DNA from: Aneurinibacillus sp. REN35
GTDB lineage: Bacteria > Bacillota > Bacilli > Aneurinibacillales > Aneurinibacillaceae
Length of the DNA: 64,000 nucleotides
Direction: 5' to 3'
Assembly (NCBI RefSeq): GCF_041379945.2
Contig: NZ_JBFTXJ020000003.1
Span: forward strand, 186,001-250,000
In this document: positions 34,867 through 44,207 of the stretch, piece by piece
Numbering within the stretch: the first letter of the stretch is position 1
How the letters are laid out: each line of letters opens with the position of its first letter
The notes under the pieces: model-generated
Told to the model about the DNA's origin: nothing
The model's database searches: none
What the model saw: only the letters and a program-made list of their open reading frames with translations
Position numbers and translations under genes: made by a program

Positions 34867-36062
34867 TGAGTATGATGGAAGAATGCTTTGCCGATCTCCA
34901 TATTCATATTGGTCGTACGATGTACAATCGTCCAGTCAAAATCACTGCTTCGCGTGCATTGACGCTTACAAGCATTGTAGAAGAAGCGGTAAAGCGTAAG
35001 GGCATGCATATGGTAGGAGTAATTGACTGCCATTCCCCTGAAGTGCAAGAAGAGATTGATGAGCACATGAAGACAGGACGGATGAGAGAACTTCCCGGTG
35101 GTGGCTATCGTTATGAAGCCGATGAAGGAGAAGTAACCTTGATTGCCGGCATTGAAGTTGAGCTTGCAGTCGGGCGTGGATTGGCTCATTTTTTATTGTA
35201 TTTGCCTGATAGAAATAGCTTCGCTCTATTTCGTGAGTGGTATCGGACCAAAGTCAAAAACGTGCATTTAAGTACACAGCGCATGTACACGGATATAGAT
35301 GCACTTGTTTTGAAAGCGGAAGAACTAGGAGGGATCATTCTTCCCGCTCATGCCTTTACGCCGCATAAAAGCGTGTATGGAGCCTGTGTAGACAGCCTTT
35401 CTTCTGTAATTGAAGTTAAGCGCTTTTCTGCATTGGAGCTTGGTCTAAGTTCAGATTCGGATTTGGCGGATGGCTTGGCTGAGCTTGCACCGCTTACATT
35501 CGTTACGAATTCGGATGCGCATTCTGTCGCTAAAATCGCCCGGGAATATCAGAACCTTCGTGTGCAGCGCCCGGATTTCTCAGAACTGCGTCGTGCGCTT
35601 GCACGTCAGGATGGGCGATATATACAGGAGAACTATGGATTGCATCCGCAGTTGGGCAAGTATTACCGTACGCGCTGTACAAATTGTGAAGAATTGGTTG
35701 CGCAGACGGATGAGCCGCGCTGCCCGTACTGTGGAAAAGTGGGGAAAAAAGTGATTACGCGTGGCGTATATGAACGATTTCAGGACATATCCACCCAGCC
35801 GCCTGGGATGCATCCGACACATCGTCCCCCTTACCGCTACCATATTCCGCTTGAATTCATTCCGGGACTTGGCCCTAGAAAGCTTAGAAAGCTGCTGGCC
35901 GCATGCGGAACCGAGATGAATATCCTGCATCATGCATCCCTAGAGAAAATAGCCGAGGAAGCGGGTGAGGCGATTGCTCAAGGAATTGATCGGATTCGTC
36001 GCGGTGACGTATCCTTCTTAGAAGGCGGAGCCGGAATATACGGAAGAATTGCTTGGGAGTAA
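34866..36062 (+). CDS. Endonuclease Q family protein (YqxK-like)
   Basis: 398 residues. PHP domain with DLHIHIG near the N-terminus, GVIDCHSPEV, HAFTPH and TNSDAHS supplying metal ligands. A zinc-ribbon (CTNCEELVAQTDEPRCPYCG, about 277-296) and a helix-hairpin-helix (LEFIPGLGPRKLRKLLAACG) follow. This is the EndoQ architecture, known to nick DNA beside deaminated bases such as hypoxanthine and uracil. The start overlaps the nudF stop (TAATG). It lies next to spoIIM, as in other Bacilli, and could serve spore or dormancy DNA repair (inference). Confidence 0.85.
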   Translation: MSMMEECFADLHIHIGRTMYNRPVKITASRALTLTSIVEEAVKRKGMHMVGVIDCHSPEVQEEIDEHMKTGRMRELPGGGYRYEADEGEVTLIAGIEVELAVGRGLAHFLLYLPDRNSFALFREWYRTKVKNVHLSTQRMYTDIDALVLKAEELGGIILPAHAFTPHKSVYGACVDSLSSVIEVKRFSALELGLSSDSDLADGLAELAPLTFVTNSDAHSVAKIAREYQNLRVQRPDFSELRRALARQDGRYIQENYGLHPQLGKYYRTRCTNCEELVAQTDEPRCPYCGKVGKKVITRGVYERFQDISTQPPGMHPTHRPPYRYHIPLEFIPGLGPRKLRKLLAACGTEMNILHHASLEKIAEEAGEAIAQGIDRIRRGDVSFLEGGAGIYGRIAWE

Positions 36063-36120
36063 TACACTTCCCTTGTCCCACATATATATTGTGATAAGAG
36101 ATGGACAAGGGGGGTTCCCA

Positions 36121-36780
36121 TTGATAAGGAATAAGGTTGGACAAACATTGCAGCAGAATGTACGCGAGAACTCTTCGCTTTATTTGTTTACCATCGTGCT
36201 ATTTGTGATGGGGCTTGGCTTTGGTGCCGTTGTCGTCAATTCACTCGGCCTGACGCAAAAGCAGGAGTTATTCATGTATGTAAGCCAGTTTTTTCACGAG
36301 TTGAAGAGCGACAGCATTACCGATCCTGTTCGCAACTTCCAAAATGCGCTCGGTCACTACTTAAAGTATGTGGGCTTTATGTGGATTCTCGGTCTCTCCA
36401 TTATTGGCCTTCCCCTTATTCTTATTATGGTTTTCCTTAAAGGCGTGGTAGTTGGTTTTACTGTCGGCTTTTTGGTGAACCAGTTGCAATGGAAGGGGCT
36501 TTATTTTGCGATTGTGTCTGTATTGCCACAAAATCTTTTAGTGATTCCGGCAGTCATTATTGTTGCTACCGCAGGGATTGCCTTTTCCCTGCATCTTGTG
36601 CAGTCAAGGTTTATGAAGCGGGGAGGAGCCTTATACCCGCGCTTTCTCGTTTACAGCGCTTTGATTCTAATCATGGGGGGCGTGGTTACGGTAGCGGCGG
36701 CTTTTGAGGCATTCGTTTCCCCCGCGCTTATGAAGCATGCAAGCGCTGCATTGTTGAAGTTTATAATAATTATTATTTAA
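36121..36780 (+). CDS. spoIIM: Stage II sporulation protein M
   Basis: 219 residues from TTG 36121, chosen because AAGGGGGG lies seven bases upstream. It has about five transmembrane helices, with GAVVVNSLGLTQKQEL and FMWILGLSIIGLPLILIMVF typical of SpoIIM. In Bacillus it partners SpoIID and SpoIIP in peptidoglycan removal during engulfment in the mother cell. No convincing sigma-E promoter was seen in the 58-base gap. The gene is followed by fur. Confidence 0.9.
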   Translation: MIRNKVGQTLQQNVRENSSLYLFTIVLFVMGLGFGAVVVNSLGLTQKQELFMYVSQFFHELKSDSITDPVRNFQNALGHYLKYVGFMWILGLSIIGLPLILIMVFLKGVVVGFTVGFLVNQLQWKGLYFAIVSVLPQNLLVIPAVIIVATAGIAFSLHLVQSRFMKRGGALYPRFLVYSALILIMGGVVTVAAAFEAFVSPALMKHASAALLKFIIIII

Positions 36781-36856
36781 TAAGAATTATATTTGACTCC
36801 CAATTCCTGCTCCACTATAATTAATTGTGTAGGAAGCTGCTCAGGGAGGTCTTTTT

Positions 36857-37345
36857 ATGATAGAGGAACGAATTGATAAGATCAGACAGCAACTGCATGC
36901 GCATAGCTACAAGCTGACTCCGCAGCGCGAAGCCACGCTTCGTGTGCTGCTTGAAAATGAAGAGGATCATTTATCCGCCGAAGATGTTTACTTGCTTGTA
37001 AAGGAGAAAGCCCCTGAGATTGGTTTGGCAACCGTATATCGCACCCTTGAATTAATGAGTGATTTGCATATTCTGCACAAGATTAATTTCGGTGATGGGG
37101 TGGCGAGGTATGAGTTCCGCCATGAAGGAGCGGAGCATCATCACCATCATTTGATTTGCGTCATTTGTGGTACGGTAGATGAGATTCATGACGACCTTCT
37201 TGGAGAAGTAGAGCACGCGGTTAGCGATAAATTTAATTTTCATATTCTTGATCATCGTTTGTCGTTTCACGGCGTATGTCATCGTTGCATTGATAAGGTG
37301 GATGCGGCTGAACTTGCCAACGTTAAAACCAATATTCCAGGATAA
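36857..37345 (+). CDS. fur: Ferric uptake regulator Fur
   Basis: 162 residues. The winged-helix domain (about 1-85) has YKLTPQREATLRVLL and IGLATVYRTLELM. The dimer domain has HHHHHLICVICGTVDEIHDD and CHRCID, giving two CxxC structural zinc sites and His/Asp metal ligands. The HHHHH run favours Fur over Zur or PerR; subfamily is not proven by sequence alone. Adjacent spoIIM and downstream xerD fit the Bacillus locus. The AT-rich stretch at 36765-36795 only loosely resembles a Fur box. Confidence 0.85.
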   Translation: MIEERIDKIRQQLHAHSYKLTPQREATLRVLLENEEDHLSAEDVYLLVKEKAPEIGLATVYRTLELMSDLHILHKINFGDGVARYEFRHEGAEHHHHHLICVICGTVDEIHDDLLGEVEHAVSDKFNFHILDHRLSFHGVCHRCIDKVDAAELANVKTNIPG

Positions 37346-37347
37346 GA

Positions 37348-37380
37348 AAGCAGGGGCTCATAAGAGAGCCGCTGCTTTTT
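37348..37380 (+). terminator. Terminator after fur
   Basis: AAGCAGGGGCTC and GAGCCGCTGCTT pair with one bulge, followed by a T tract. Confidence 0.8.
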
Positions 37381-37500
37381 GTAATTTTTTTGCCGAACAA
37401 TGTTTTATTCAGTTCCATCGGTGGTAATTTACAAGAGTAATAGGGAAATTGCCCGAGTTATACGCTTGGGGCATGCAGAAAAAATAGGAGGTAATTTTTT

Positions 37501-38184
37501 ATGCTTGTTAACCAGCAGGTTGATGAAGCCGATAGGTTGACATTTCAGACACCACAGAACGAAGAATTGATTGTCCGCCCTTATTCGGAAGAAGATTTCC
37601 GAAGCATCCAAGAGATGGAGCGAAGCGTATATCCGCCGCCATGGCCGCAGGATGACCTTTGGAGCACGGAGCAGCTTAAGAGCCATATTGATGTGTTTGC
37701 TGAAGGGGCAATATGCGCCGAATATGAAGACGAGATTGTCGGTACGATGACGACGCTAATCGTGGACGAGCTTCCAGGTGATACGCATACATGGGAAGAG
37801 ATTACAGACCATGGCTATCTTGCCAGCTCGCATAACGAACAGGGAGATACACTATATGTGGCTGATCTTCAGGTAGACCCTACACATCGTTCGCTAGGGA
37901 TCGGGAAGAAGCTGATGAACGAGAGTTATGATCTTGTGCGCAGGTTAGGTCTTCGCCGCTTGATCGGAGCCGTTCGTATGCCCGGATACCATAAGTATGC
38001 CAAGCAGTTGACCCCTGAAGAATATGTACAAGCTGTGCTCGAAGGAAGACTGAAGGACCCTGTCGTTACCTTTATGCTTCACTGCGGACGCAAACCTATT
38101 AAGGTGGTGAAAAACTACCTCCACGACATCAAATCAGGTAACAACGCATTATTGATGGAGTGGCGTAACCCTGATTTTAATTGA
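37501..38184 (+). CDS. GNAT acetyltransferase (stand-alone form of a bifunctional-protein domain)
   Basis: 227 residues, AGGAGG ribosome site. The acetyl-CoA region is VADLQVDPTHRSLGIGKKLM (about 120-140). The whole protein, including HTWEEITDHGYL and MPGYHKYAKQLTPEEYVQAV, resembles the N-terminal GNAT half of proteins annotated as bifunctional GNAT/carbon-nitrogen hydrolase. The nitrilase half is absent: the next sequence is a terminator. Substrate unknown. Confidence 0.8.
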   Translation: MLVNQQVDEADRLTFQTPQNEELIVRPYSEEDFRSIQEMERSVYPPPWPQDDLWSTEQLKSHIDVFAEGAICAEYEDEIVGTMTTLIVDELPGDTHTWEEITDHGYLASSHNEQGDTLYVADLQVDPTHRSLGIGKKLMNESYDLVRRLGLRRLIGAVRMPGYHKYAKQLTPEEYVQAVLEGRLKDPVVTFMLHCGRKPIKVVKNYLHDIKSGNNALLMEWRNPDFN

Positions 38185-38212
38185 ACGAATAAAAGTATAT
38201 GACTTCTTAATA

Positions 38213-38248
38213 AAAAGCGTGAGAGCTTATGTAAGCTCTCACGCTTTT
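38213..38248. terminator. Bidirectional terminator
   Basis: AAAAGCGTGAGAGCTTA-TG-TAAGCTCTCACGCTTTT, a perfect stem of 17 bp between the convergent GNAT and penicillin-binding protein genes. Confidence 0.9.
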
Positions 38249-38261
38249 GTGCGCTTTCTTT

Positions 38262-40349
38262 CTATTCTTTGGCATCTTTTTCTGTCTCTTTTTGATTTGG
38301 AACAGCTGTATCCGGATCATATGGCTTATCTGTAGGCCCTAACCCCACGTATTTATCGTAGGATTCATAGATTGCCCGTGCGATGCGGCCTGCTGATGCT
38401 CCACCGTAACCGCCTTCCGGTACGATAACGGCTACGGCAAGCTTGGGATTCTCAATCGGAGCAAAGGAGACGAATACACCGTTATTGATTTCCTTGTATT
38501 TACGCCAGTTGACCTTTTTCGTAAAATCAGTGGAATCTGGGATATAAATGTCCTGCTCTGATGTTCCGGTTTTTGCTGCTACGCGGTAAGGAAAGCCTGC
38601 GAACACACCATTCGCGGTTCCGCCCGGCTGGGTAACCATGTCCATGCCTTGGTGCACGATGCGCCAGTAATTGTTTGGCTCTTCAAGCTTGCTCAATATC
38701 TCAGGTTTGAACGGACGGACGATTTTCCCATTGTTATCCTCAATGCGATCCACTAATTGCGGGCGCATACGAACTCCTTTGTTAGCTAAGGTAGCTGTAT
38801 ATTGTGCAAGCTGCATCGTTGTATAACGTCCTTGCTGACCGAAAGAAGCTTGTACCATTGCCGCTAGAGGACCATAGCGTTTGTTCATAACAAGGAAGTC
38901 TTCACCGCCAGCGGATTCGCCCGGCAAGTCTACGCCGGTTTTAATTCCGAGTCCGAAAGCATGGTAATACTTCTGATATATGCTTACAGAGTTTTTGCCA
39001 TACTTATCGCGCAGATTTTTCCCGATATGTGCCATGTACGTATTCGAAGATTTTTGAATCGCCTTTTGCGGTGTTAATAGGCCATAATTATGCCCGCTAT
39101 CATTGCGGATGACATCACCTGCTCCCCCGTAACGGTAAGCGCCAGGGTCAGACCAGGAATAAGGTGCAATGCCTTCGGACAGGCCCATTAATACAGTGGC
39201 TGGCTTTACTACAGAACCAGCCGGTACAACAGAGGCCGGGTGTTTATAGTTTTCCATCTCAGCCGCTTTGCCGGTTTTTGGCCGCACATCGTACGGTGCG
39301 CTACGGATCGTGCCATTTGTAAAGGAGTATTGATTTTTTTCATATGTTTCTGTATCAGGACCTGACGTCCAGATGTTCGGGTCATACTCAGGATAGCTGA
39401 CCATAGCGACAATTTTACCGGTTTTGACCTCCATCGCGACCGCGTATGCATTCTTAGCATAGGAAGCATTGCGGCCGGTTGCCCGCAGCTTTGGCAGGAA
39501 ACTCTTGATGAAGTCACGCGTTTCAAGCTGCACGCGCTGATCGATTGTAAGATACAGGTTATTGCCCCGTTTTGGCGCCACTTCTTTAATCTGCTGTAGA
39601 ATGGTCTGGTCCGCTGCAACCTGATACATACGGTATCCGTTTTCTCCACGTAATTCTTCTTCATAGCTGCGTTCGATGCCTTCATAGCCAATCATCTGGT
39701 TCGGCAGGTACGAATCTTTTCGCTGCCGGTAGTATTCGATGCCTTGATTATCAGCAACGTTAAACGGACGTACATAGCCGATGGCCTGTACTGCGACCTG
39801 CTTCTTATCGTATTCTCGGATCGGCTTAGTAACAACGGTTACGCCGTCAAGCTCGTTACGATGTTCCGCCAGATAGGCAATTTCTTTTTGCGACAGGTCG
39901 TACTTCAGATCTTTTTCGAGGAATTTGGATGTTAAGCGGACGCTCTTCTCTACCTTGCCATTCTTGTATTCAAAACCTACATCCATTTTTTTAAGCAAAT
40001 CCTCTTTGGTAGTGCCGGGCAGAATCTTTTCCAGTTTGGTGACAAGATTAATATAATAATCCTTGTCCATGTAATCCTTCTCATGGAATACAGCAGCGAA
40101 TGAGCCGCGGCTATGTACGATGAGATTGCCGTTCTTGTCATAAATGTTGCCGCGCAATGCCGGAATCGGCACTTTTTTATCCGACTTCGCGGTTGCTTTC
40201 TTCTCGTATTTATCTCCGTCCACAATTTGAACATAGGAGAGCCGGAAAATGATGGCGGCAAATACGAGAAAGACAAGCAGAAGAAGCACATTTAGACGGT
40301 TGAATACTTGCTTGGTTCGCTCGTTTTCTTTTTCTTCATGATTGTACAC
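38262..40349 (-). CDS. Class B penicillin-binding protein (transpeptidase)
   Basis: 695 residues from GTG 40349, preferred over GTG 40361 because AAGGTG sits at the right distance. A cytoplasmic tail and one transmembrane helix (about 18-40) are followed by a dimerisation domain starting IPALRGNIYDKNGNLI and a transpeptidase domain. Active sites: SVVK (catalytic Ser at about 375), SSN (about 435) and KTG in AAKTGTSEQD (about 593). It cross-links peptidoglycan outside the membrane, probably in cell elongation (PbpA/PbpH/MrdA group) rather than septation, as no PASTA repeats are present. The acidic C-terminal tail is lineage-specific. Confidence 0.9.
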   Translation of the reverse strand: MYNHEEKENERTKQVFNRLNVLLLLVFLVFAAIIFRLSYVQIVDGDKYEKKATAKSDKKVPIPALRGNIYDKNGNLIVHSRGSFAAVFHEKDYMDKDYYINLVTKLEKILPGTTKEDLLKKMDVGFEYKNGKVEKSVRLTSKFLEKDLKYDLSQKEIAYLAEHRNELDGVTVVTKPIREYDKKQVAVQAIGYVRPFNVADNQGIEYYRQRKDSYLPNQMIGYEGIERSYEEELRGENGYRMYQVAADQTILQQIKEVAPKRGNNLYLTIDQRVQLETRDFIKSFLPKLRATGRNASYAKNAYAVAMEVKTGKIVAMVSYPEYDPNIWTSGPDTETYEKNQYSFTNGTIRSAPYDVRPKTGKAAEMENYKHPASVVPAGSVVKPATVLMGLSEGIAPYSWSDPGAYRYGGAGDVIRNDSGHNYGLLTPQKAIQKSSNTYMAHIGKNLRDKYGKNSVSIYQKYYHAFGLGIKTGVDLPGESAGGEDFLVMNKRYGPLAAMVQASFGQQGRYTTMQLAQYTATLANKGVRMRPQLVDRIEDNNGKIVRPFKPEILSKLEEPNNYWRIVHQGMDMVTQPGGTANGVFAGFPYRVAAKTGTSEQDIYIPDSTDFTKKVNWRKYKEINNGVFVSFAPIENPKLAVAVIVPEGGYGGASAGRIARAIYESYDKYVGLGPTDKPYDPDTAVPNQKETEKDAKE

Positions 40350-40492
40350 GGTTGACCACACCTTGCCGAAAGTTTAATCCAAAAATAAATTTTATCATGG
40401 TAAGCATGAATTGAAAACGAACGAAAGGTATAATTTTTTCATGAAATGAATAGGATGAAAGGGAAGCATCAGGATACGGAAGGAGAAATTGT

Positions 40493-40729
40493 ATGTTTAT
40501 TCCATATAACCGCATTGCTGAAGGCATTCGCCTGCTCGCTATTTTCATATTTTGTACCTTTATATTCTATACTGTTCTTTCCTATGTCAGCGAAGCGATC
40601 AAGCCTGCTGAACCGTATAAAGAGCCGCATGGCAAAGCGATGAAAGTAATGAAGTATACTCCTGCCTTTTTGGATACGTACGATGAGATGAAGCAGCGTT
40701 TATTTGATTTCTATTGGTACGGCGAATAA
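40493..40729 (+). CDS. yqzK: DUF4227 family membrane protein (YqzK-like)
   Basis: 78 residues with one transmembrane helix (about 10-32), then a charged tail with KEPHGKAMKVM and a C-terminal helix ending FYWYGE. This matches YqzK/DUF4227, which precedes xerD in Bacillus; the same order is seen here. AAGGAG ribosome site. Function unknown. Confidence 0.8.
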   Translation: MFIPYNRIAEGIRLLAIFIFCTFIFYTVLSYVSEAIKPAEPYKEPHGKAMKVMKYTPAFLDTYDEMKQRLFDFYWYGE

Positions 40730-40833
40730 ATTTTTGCCGCAGAGCAGGAAACAAGTAAAGGCTGTGGAATAAAGTAATAAAGGACAGGCTAGCGTAACAT
40801 TTAGATGAGATTGGATGTCGAGGAGAATACGAA

Positions 40834-41721
40834 ATGAATGATTTAATCACCCATTTTATCCATTATTTGACGGTGGAAAGAGGGTTAGCAAAAAATACGC
40901 TGGAATCGTATCAACGTGACTTGAACGCATACAGCACGTATTTACATAATGAAGGTTTCGCAGATCTAAACGATACAAGCCGTATGCAGATTATGGGTTA
41001 TTTGCTCCACTTAAAGGATCAGGGACGGGCAACAGCCACGCTGTCCCGCAACCTGGCATCCATTCGTGCATTCTACCAATTTTTACTTCGAGAAAAGTTT
41101 ATTGATAAAGATCCAAGTGTAAATCTTGAATCCCCAAAAATTGAAAAGAAGCTCCCGCAGGTGTTGTCGATCTCTGAAGTGGAGACACTATTAAACGGAC
41201 CGAATACGCATCTCGCCTCCGGCATGCGGGATAAGGCGATGCTTGAGTTGTTGTATGCGACAGGCATTCGTGTCTCGGAGCTTGTGTCGCTGAATCTGTC
41301 GGATGTGAATTTGAATATGGGATTCATCAAATGCTTTGGAAAAGGTTCCAAAGAACGCATCATCCCACTTGGACGCTTGGCGATTGAAAATGTAAACCGC
41401 TATTTGGAACGTGGACGGCCGCATCTGAAGAAGCGTGGGCAGGAGGAGGCATTATTCCTTAATCATCACGGTCGGCGTCTGTCGCGCCAGGGGTTTTGGA
41501 AGATCATCAAAAAATATGCCCAACTGGCTAATAGCAACAAAGAAATTACCCCACATACGCTTAGACACTCGTTTGCTACCCACTTGCTTGAGAACGGTGC
41601 TGATCTTCGTTCTGTTCAAGAGATGTTAGGTCATGCCGACATTTCTACAACCCAGATCTATACGCATGTCACGCGCTCACGTCTCAAGGAAGTGTATGCC
41701 AAAGCTCATCCGAGAGCGTAG
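40834..41721 (+). CDS. xerD: Tyrosine recombinase XerD
   Basis: 295 residues. The N-terminal SAM-like core-binding domain (about 1-90) has [18 protein letters not shown]. The catalytic domain has Arg in ATGIRVSEL, His-x2-Arg in [20 protein letters not shown], His in [10 protein letters not shown] and the nucleophile Tyr in IYTHVT. With XerC it resolves chromosome dimers at dif. YqzK-xerD-deoB-punA order is the Bacillus arrangement, supporting XerD rather than a phage integrase. Confidence 0.95.
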   Translation: MNDLITHFIHYLTVERGLAKNTLESYQRDLNAYSTYLHNEGFADLNDTSRMQIMGYLLHLKDQGRATATLSRNLASIRAFYQFLLREKFIDKDPSVNLESPKIEKKLPQVLSISEVETLLNGPNTHLASGMRDKAMLELLYATGIRVSELVSLNLSDVNLNMGFIKCFGKGSKERIIPLGRLAIENVNRYLERGRPHLKKRGQEEALFLNHHGRRLSRQGFWKIIKKYAQLANSNKEITPHTLRHSFATHLLENGADLRSVQEMLGHADISTTQIYTHVTRSRLKEVYAKAHPRA

Positions 41722-41822
41722 AGTGCAGGGGTATCGGGTAATGATGTAGAGAACCCGAACATACAGGGAGGGTTGGACAGGAAACTGAACTGCTTATTAT
41801 ACGAAGAGAAGGAGGAGACAGA

Positions 41823-43004
41823 ATGAAGCAGTTTAAGCGAGTATTTCTTATCGTGTTAGATAGCGTTGGCATCGGTGAATTGCCGGACGCAAAAGAATAC
41901 AATGATGAAGGGGCGCATACGCTCGGGCATATTGCAGAAAAAATGAACGGCCTCAACGTCCCGAATCTAGCATCCCTTGGGCTTGGACATATTGAACAGC
42001 TTCAGGGAGTATCCGCGGATGCACCGCCAGCAGCCGCATTCGGTAAAATGAATGAAATCTCACTTGGTAAAGACACAACCACCGGGCATTGGGAAATTAT
42101 GGGCATTCGTGTGGAAACGCCATTTCGCACATGGCCGAATGGATTTCCTGACAGCTTGATTAACCCTTTTTCTGAAAGAATCGGTCGCGGCGTATTGGGC
42201 AATAAGCCAGCCTCCGGAACGGAAATTCTTAACGAACTTGGGGAAGAGCATATGAAAACCGGCGATGTGATTGTCTATACATCAGCGGACAGCGTATTCC
42301 AGATAGCGGCCCATGAAAAGGTTGTTCCGCTAGAAGAGCTGTATAAAATTTGTGAAGTGGCGCGTGAGCTGACGCTTGACGACGAGCACTCGGTTGTACG
42401 GGTGATTGCCCGTCCGTTTGTTGGAGAACCGGGGCATTTTACCCGCACTTCTAATCGTCATGATTACTCGGTATCCCCACCGGGCAAGACGGTAATGAAT
42501 ACGCTGCAGGAAGCGGGGTACACTTCCATTGCTATCGGAAAAATCTCTGATATTTATGCAGGTCAAGGTGTGAGCGAGTCCATTAAAACCAAATCCAACA
42601 TGGATGGTGTTGACAAGATGCTTGATACGATGAAGCAGGATTTTACCGGTCTTTCGTTCGTTAATTTGGTTGATTTCGATGCGCTATACGGTCATCGCCG
42701 CAATCCGATTGGATATGGTGAAGCGTTAGAGGAATTTGATGCACGACTTCCGGAAATTCTTGACCAGCTAACCGAAGATGATCTGCTCATTATTACGGCT
42801 GATCATGGTAATGATCCGGTACATCACGGCACTGACCATACGCGCGAGTATGTCCCGCTGCTTGTATATCATAAGGGGCTTGGTGCTGGTGTGAATTTGG
42901 GTATCCGTGAAACATTTGCTGATATCGGCGCCACTATCTCCGATAACTTCAATATTGATATGCCGCGTTATGGTACAAGCTTTTTGCCGCAAATCATCCA
43001 ATAA
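41823..43004 (+). CDS. deoB: Phosphopentomutase
   Basis: 393 residues. Alkaline-phosphatase-like metalloenzyme: the start [16 protein letters not shown] carries a metal Asp, [13 protein letters not shown] the phospho-Thr site, and [20 protein letters not shown] the distal metal ligands. It converts (deoxy)ribose 1-phosphate to the 5-phosphate. It is cotranscribed with punA, 21 bases downstream, so phosphorolysis products pass straight on. GAAGGAGG ribosome site. Confidence 0.95.
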   Translation: MKQFKRVFLIVLDSVGIGELPDAKEYNDEGAHTLGHIAEKMNGLNVPNLASLGLGHIEQLQGVSADAPPAAAFGKMNEISLGKDTTTGHWEIMGIRVETPFRTWPNGFPDSLINPFSERIGRGVLGNKPASGTEILNELGEEHMKTGDVIVYTSADSVFQIAAHEKVVPLEELYKICEVARELTLDDEHSVVRVIARPFVGEPGHFTRTSNRHDYSVSPPGKTVMNTLQEAGYTSIAIGKISDIYAGQGVSESIKTKSNMDGVDKMLDTMKQDFTGLSFVNLVDFDALYGHRRNPIGYGEALEEFDARLPEILDQLTEDDLLIITADHGNDPVHHGTDHTREYVPLLVYHKGLGAGVNLGIRETFADIGATISDNFNIDMPRYGTSFLPQIIQ

Positions 43005-43025
43005 ACGATATAGGAGGGGAAGCGT

Positions 43026-43844
43026 ATGTCCATGACAGCACAGATCGCAGAAGTGCAGCACTACATTCAAGGCAAGACAGACAAAAAGCCCGAAATTGGT
43101 CTTATTCTGGGATCAGGGCTTGGTGTGCTTGCTGATGAAATAGAAAATTCGATCGTAATTCCATATGCAGAGATTCCGCATTTTCCTGTGTCGACGGTTG
43201 AGGGGCATAAGGGTCAACTTGTGATCGGGACATTGGAAGGAAAGAACGTTGTGGCGATGCAGGGGCGGTTTCATTACTATGAAGGGCATGGACTGGATGC
43301 CGTGACGTTTCCGGTGCGTGTAATGAAAGCGATCGGAGTAGAAAAAATCATCGTAACGAATGCTGCAGGCGGCGTGAATGAGAAATATTCGCCTGGTGAT
43401 TTGATGCTCATTGCCGATCACATTAATTTAACAGGTACTAATCCGCTAATTGGATCAAATGATAAAGAGCTTGGGCCGCGTTTCCCAGATATGTCTACCG
43501 CATACTGCCCGAATCTGCGTGCTTCTGCTCATGAAGCAGCACGAGAGAATGGCATCACCGTGCAGGAGGGTGTATATGTCGGTATGCTCGGTCCTAGCTA
43601 TGAAACACCGGCAGAAATTCGGATGCTGCGCACCCTTGGAGGAGATGCAGTAGGTATGTCCACTGTGCCGGAAGTTATTGTAGCAAGCCATGCAGGCATC
43701 CGTGTTCTCGGCATCTCCTGTATCAGCAATATGGCTGCAGGTATTCTGCCACAGCCATTGTCGCATGAGGAAGTAATGGAGACAGCGGAGAAGGTGAAGC
43801 ATACGTTTTTAACGTTGGTGAAAACGATCATTAAAAAAATATAG
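43026..43844 (+). CDS. punA: Purine nucleoside phosphorylase (trimeric PNP-I type)
   Basis: 272 residues. LILGSGLGVLADEI with phosphate-binding Ser, MQGRFHYYEGHGLDAV, TNAAGGVNEKYSPGDLMLI and GMSTVPEVIVASHAG are conserved in PNP-I. It cleaves inosine and guanosine with phosphate. Second gene of the deoB operon, followed by a terminator. Confidence 0.95.
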   Translation: MSMTAQIAEVQHYIQGKTDKKPEIGLILGSGLGVLADEIENSIVIPYAEIPHFPVSTVEGHKGQLVIGTLEGKNVVAMQGRFHYYEGHGLDAVTFPVRVMKAIGVEKIIVTNAAGGVNEKYSPGDLMLIADHINLTGTNPLIGSNDKELGPRFPDMSTAYCPNLRASAHEAARENGITVQEGVYVGMLGPSYETPAEIRMLRTLGGDAVGMSTVPEVIVASHAGIRVLGISCISNMAAGILPQPLSHEEVMETAEKVKHTFLTLVKTIIKKI

Positions 43845-43851
43845 TCATCAT

Positions 43852-43892
43852 AAGAAAAGCCTGAAACTATATGAATGTTTCAGGCTTTTCTT
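43852..43892 (+). terminator. Terminator of the deoB-punA operon
   Basis: AAGAAAAGCCTGAAAC and GTTTCAGGCTTTTCTT form a 16-bp perfect stem with a 9-base loop. Confidence 0.9.
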
Positions 43893-43918
43893 ATCAGACA
43901 TCGATATTGAATGAATAA

Positions 43919-44153
43919 TACGAAAAACGTATAGATATACATTTTTTTCTTCGAATACCTAAATTAGAAAATTTGTGCGTATTTCATCATATTTTTTATG
44001 AATATTACATTTTTCATTAATGAAAGCGATTGCTTTTAATGATTTCTTAATATTTATACTTTACAACCTAGTTTTTCTAGTTTATATTTATATTGCTTAT
44101 TCAGAAAATTATTTTACGAAAAACGTAGATTTTTTTAAAAATGGTGCTATAAT
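43919..44153 (+). promoter_or_regulatory. Control region of the Lrp gene and opp operon
   Basis: The 363-base gap 43845-44207 has no gene. TACGAAAAACGTA, an inverted repeat of TACG, occurs exactly twice, at 43919-43931 and 44115-44127. The second overlaps the -35 position of a promoter with extended -10 TGCTATAAT (44145-44153). CTTATTCAGAAAATT (44096-44110) is three mismatches from the CodY box. The Lrp-type protein encoded next is the obvious candidate to bind the 13-mers. Confidence 0.55.
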
Positions 44154-44207
44154 CGTAATTACATTTATTTCTGAATAGCCATTCATTCAAGAAGGGGGGA
44201 TGATTGG

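Noticed and set aside
36765-36795. AT-rich palindromic text before fur, resembling a Fur box.
   Set aside because: TATAATAATTATTAT lacks the GATAAT and ATTATC halves and lies in the end of spoIIM; the match is too loose to annotate.
40834-41721. Tyrosine recombinase considered as a phage or island integrase.
   Set aside because: Neighbours yqzK, deoB and punA match the chromosomal xerD locus; no att repeats or phage genes are present.
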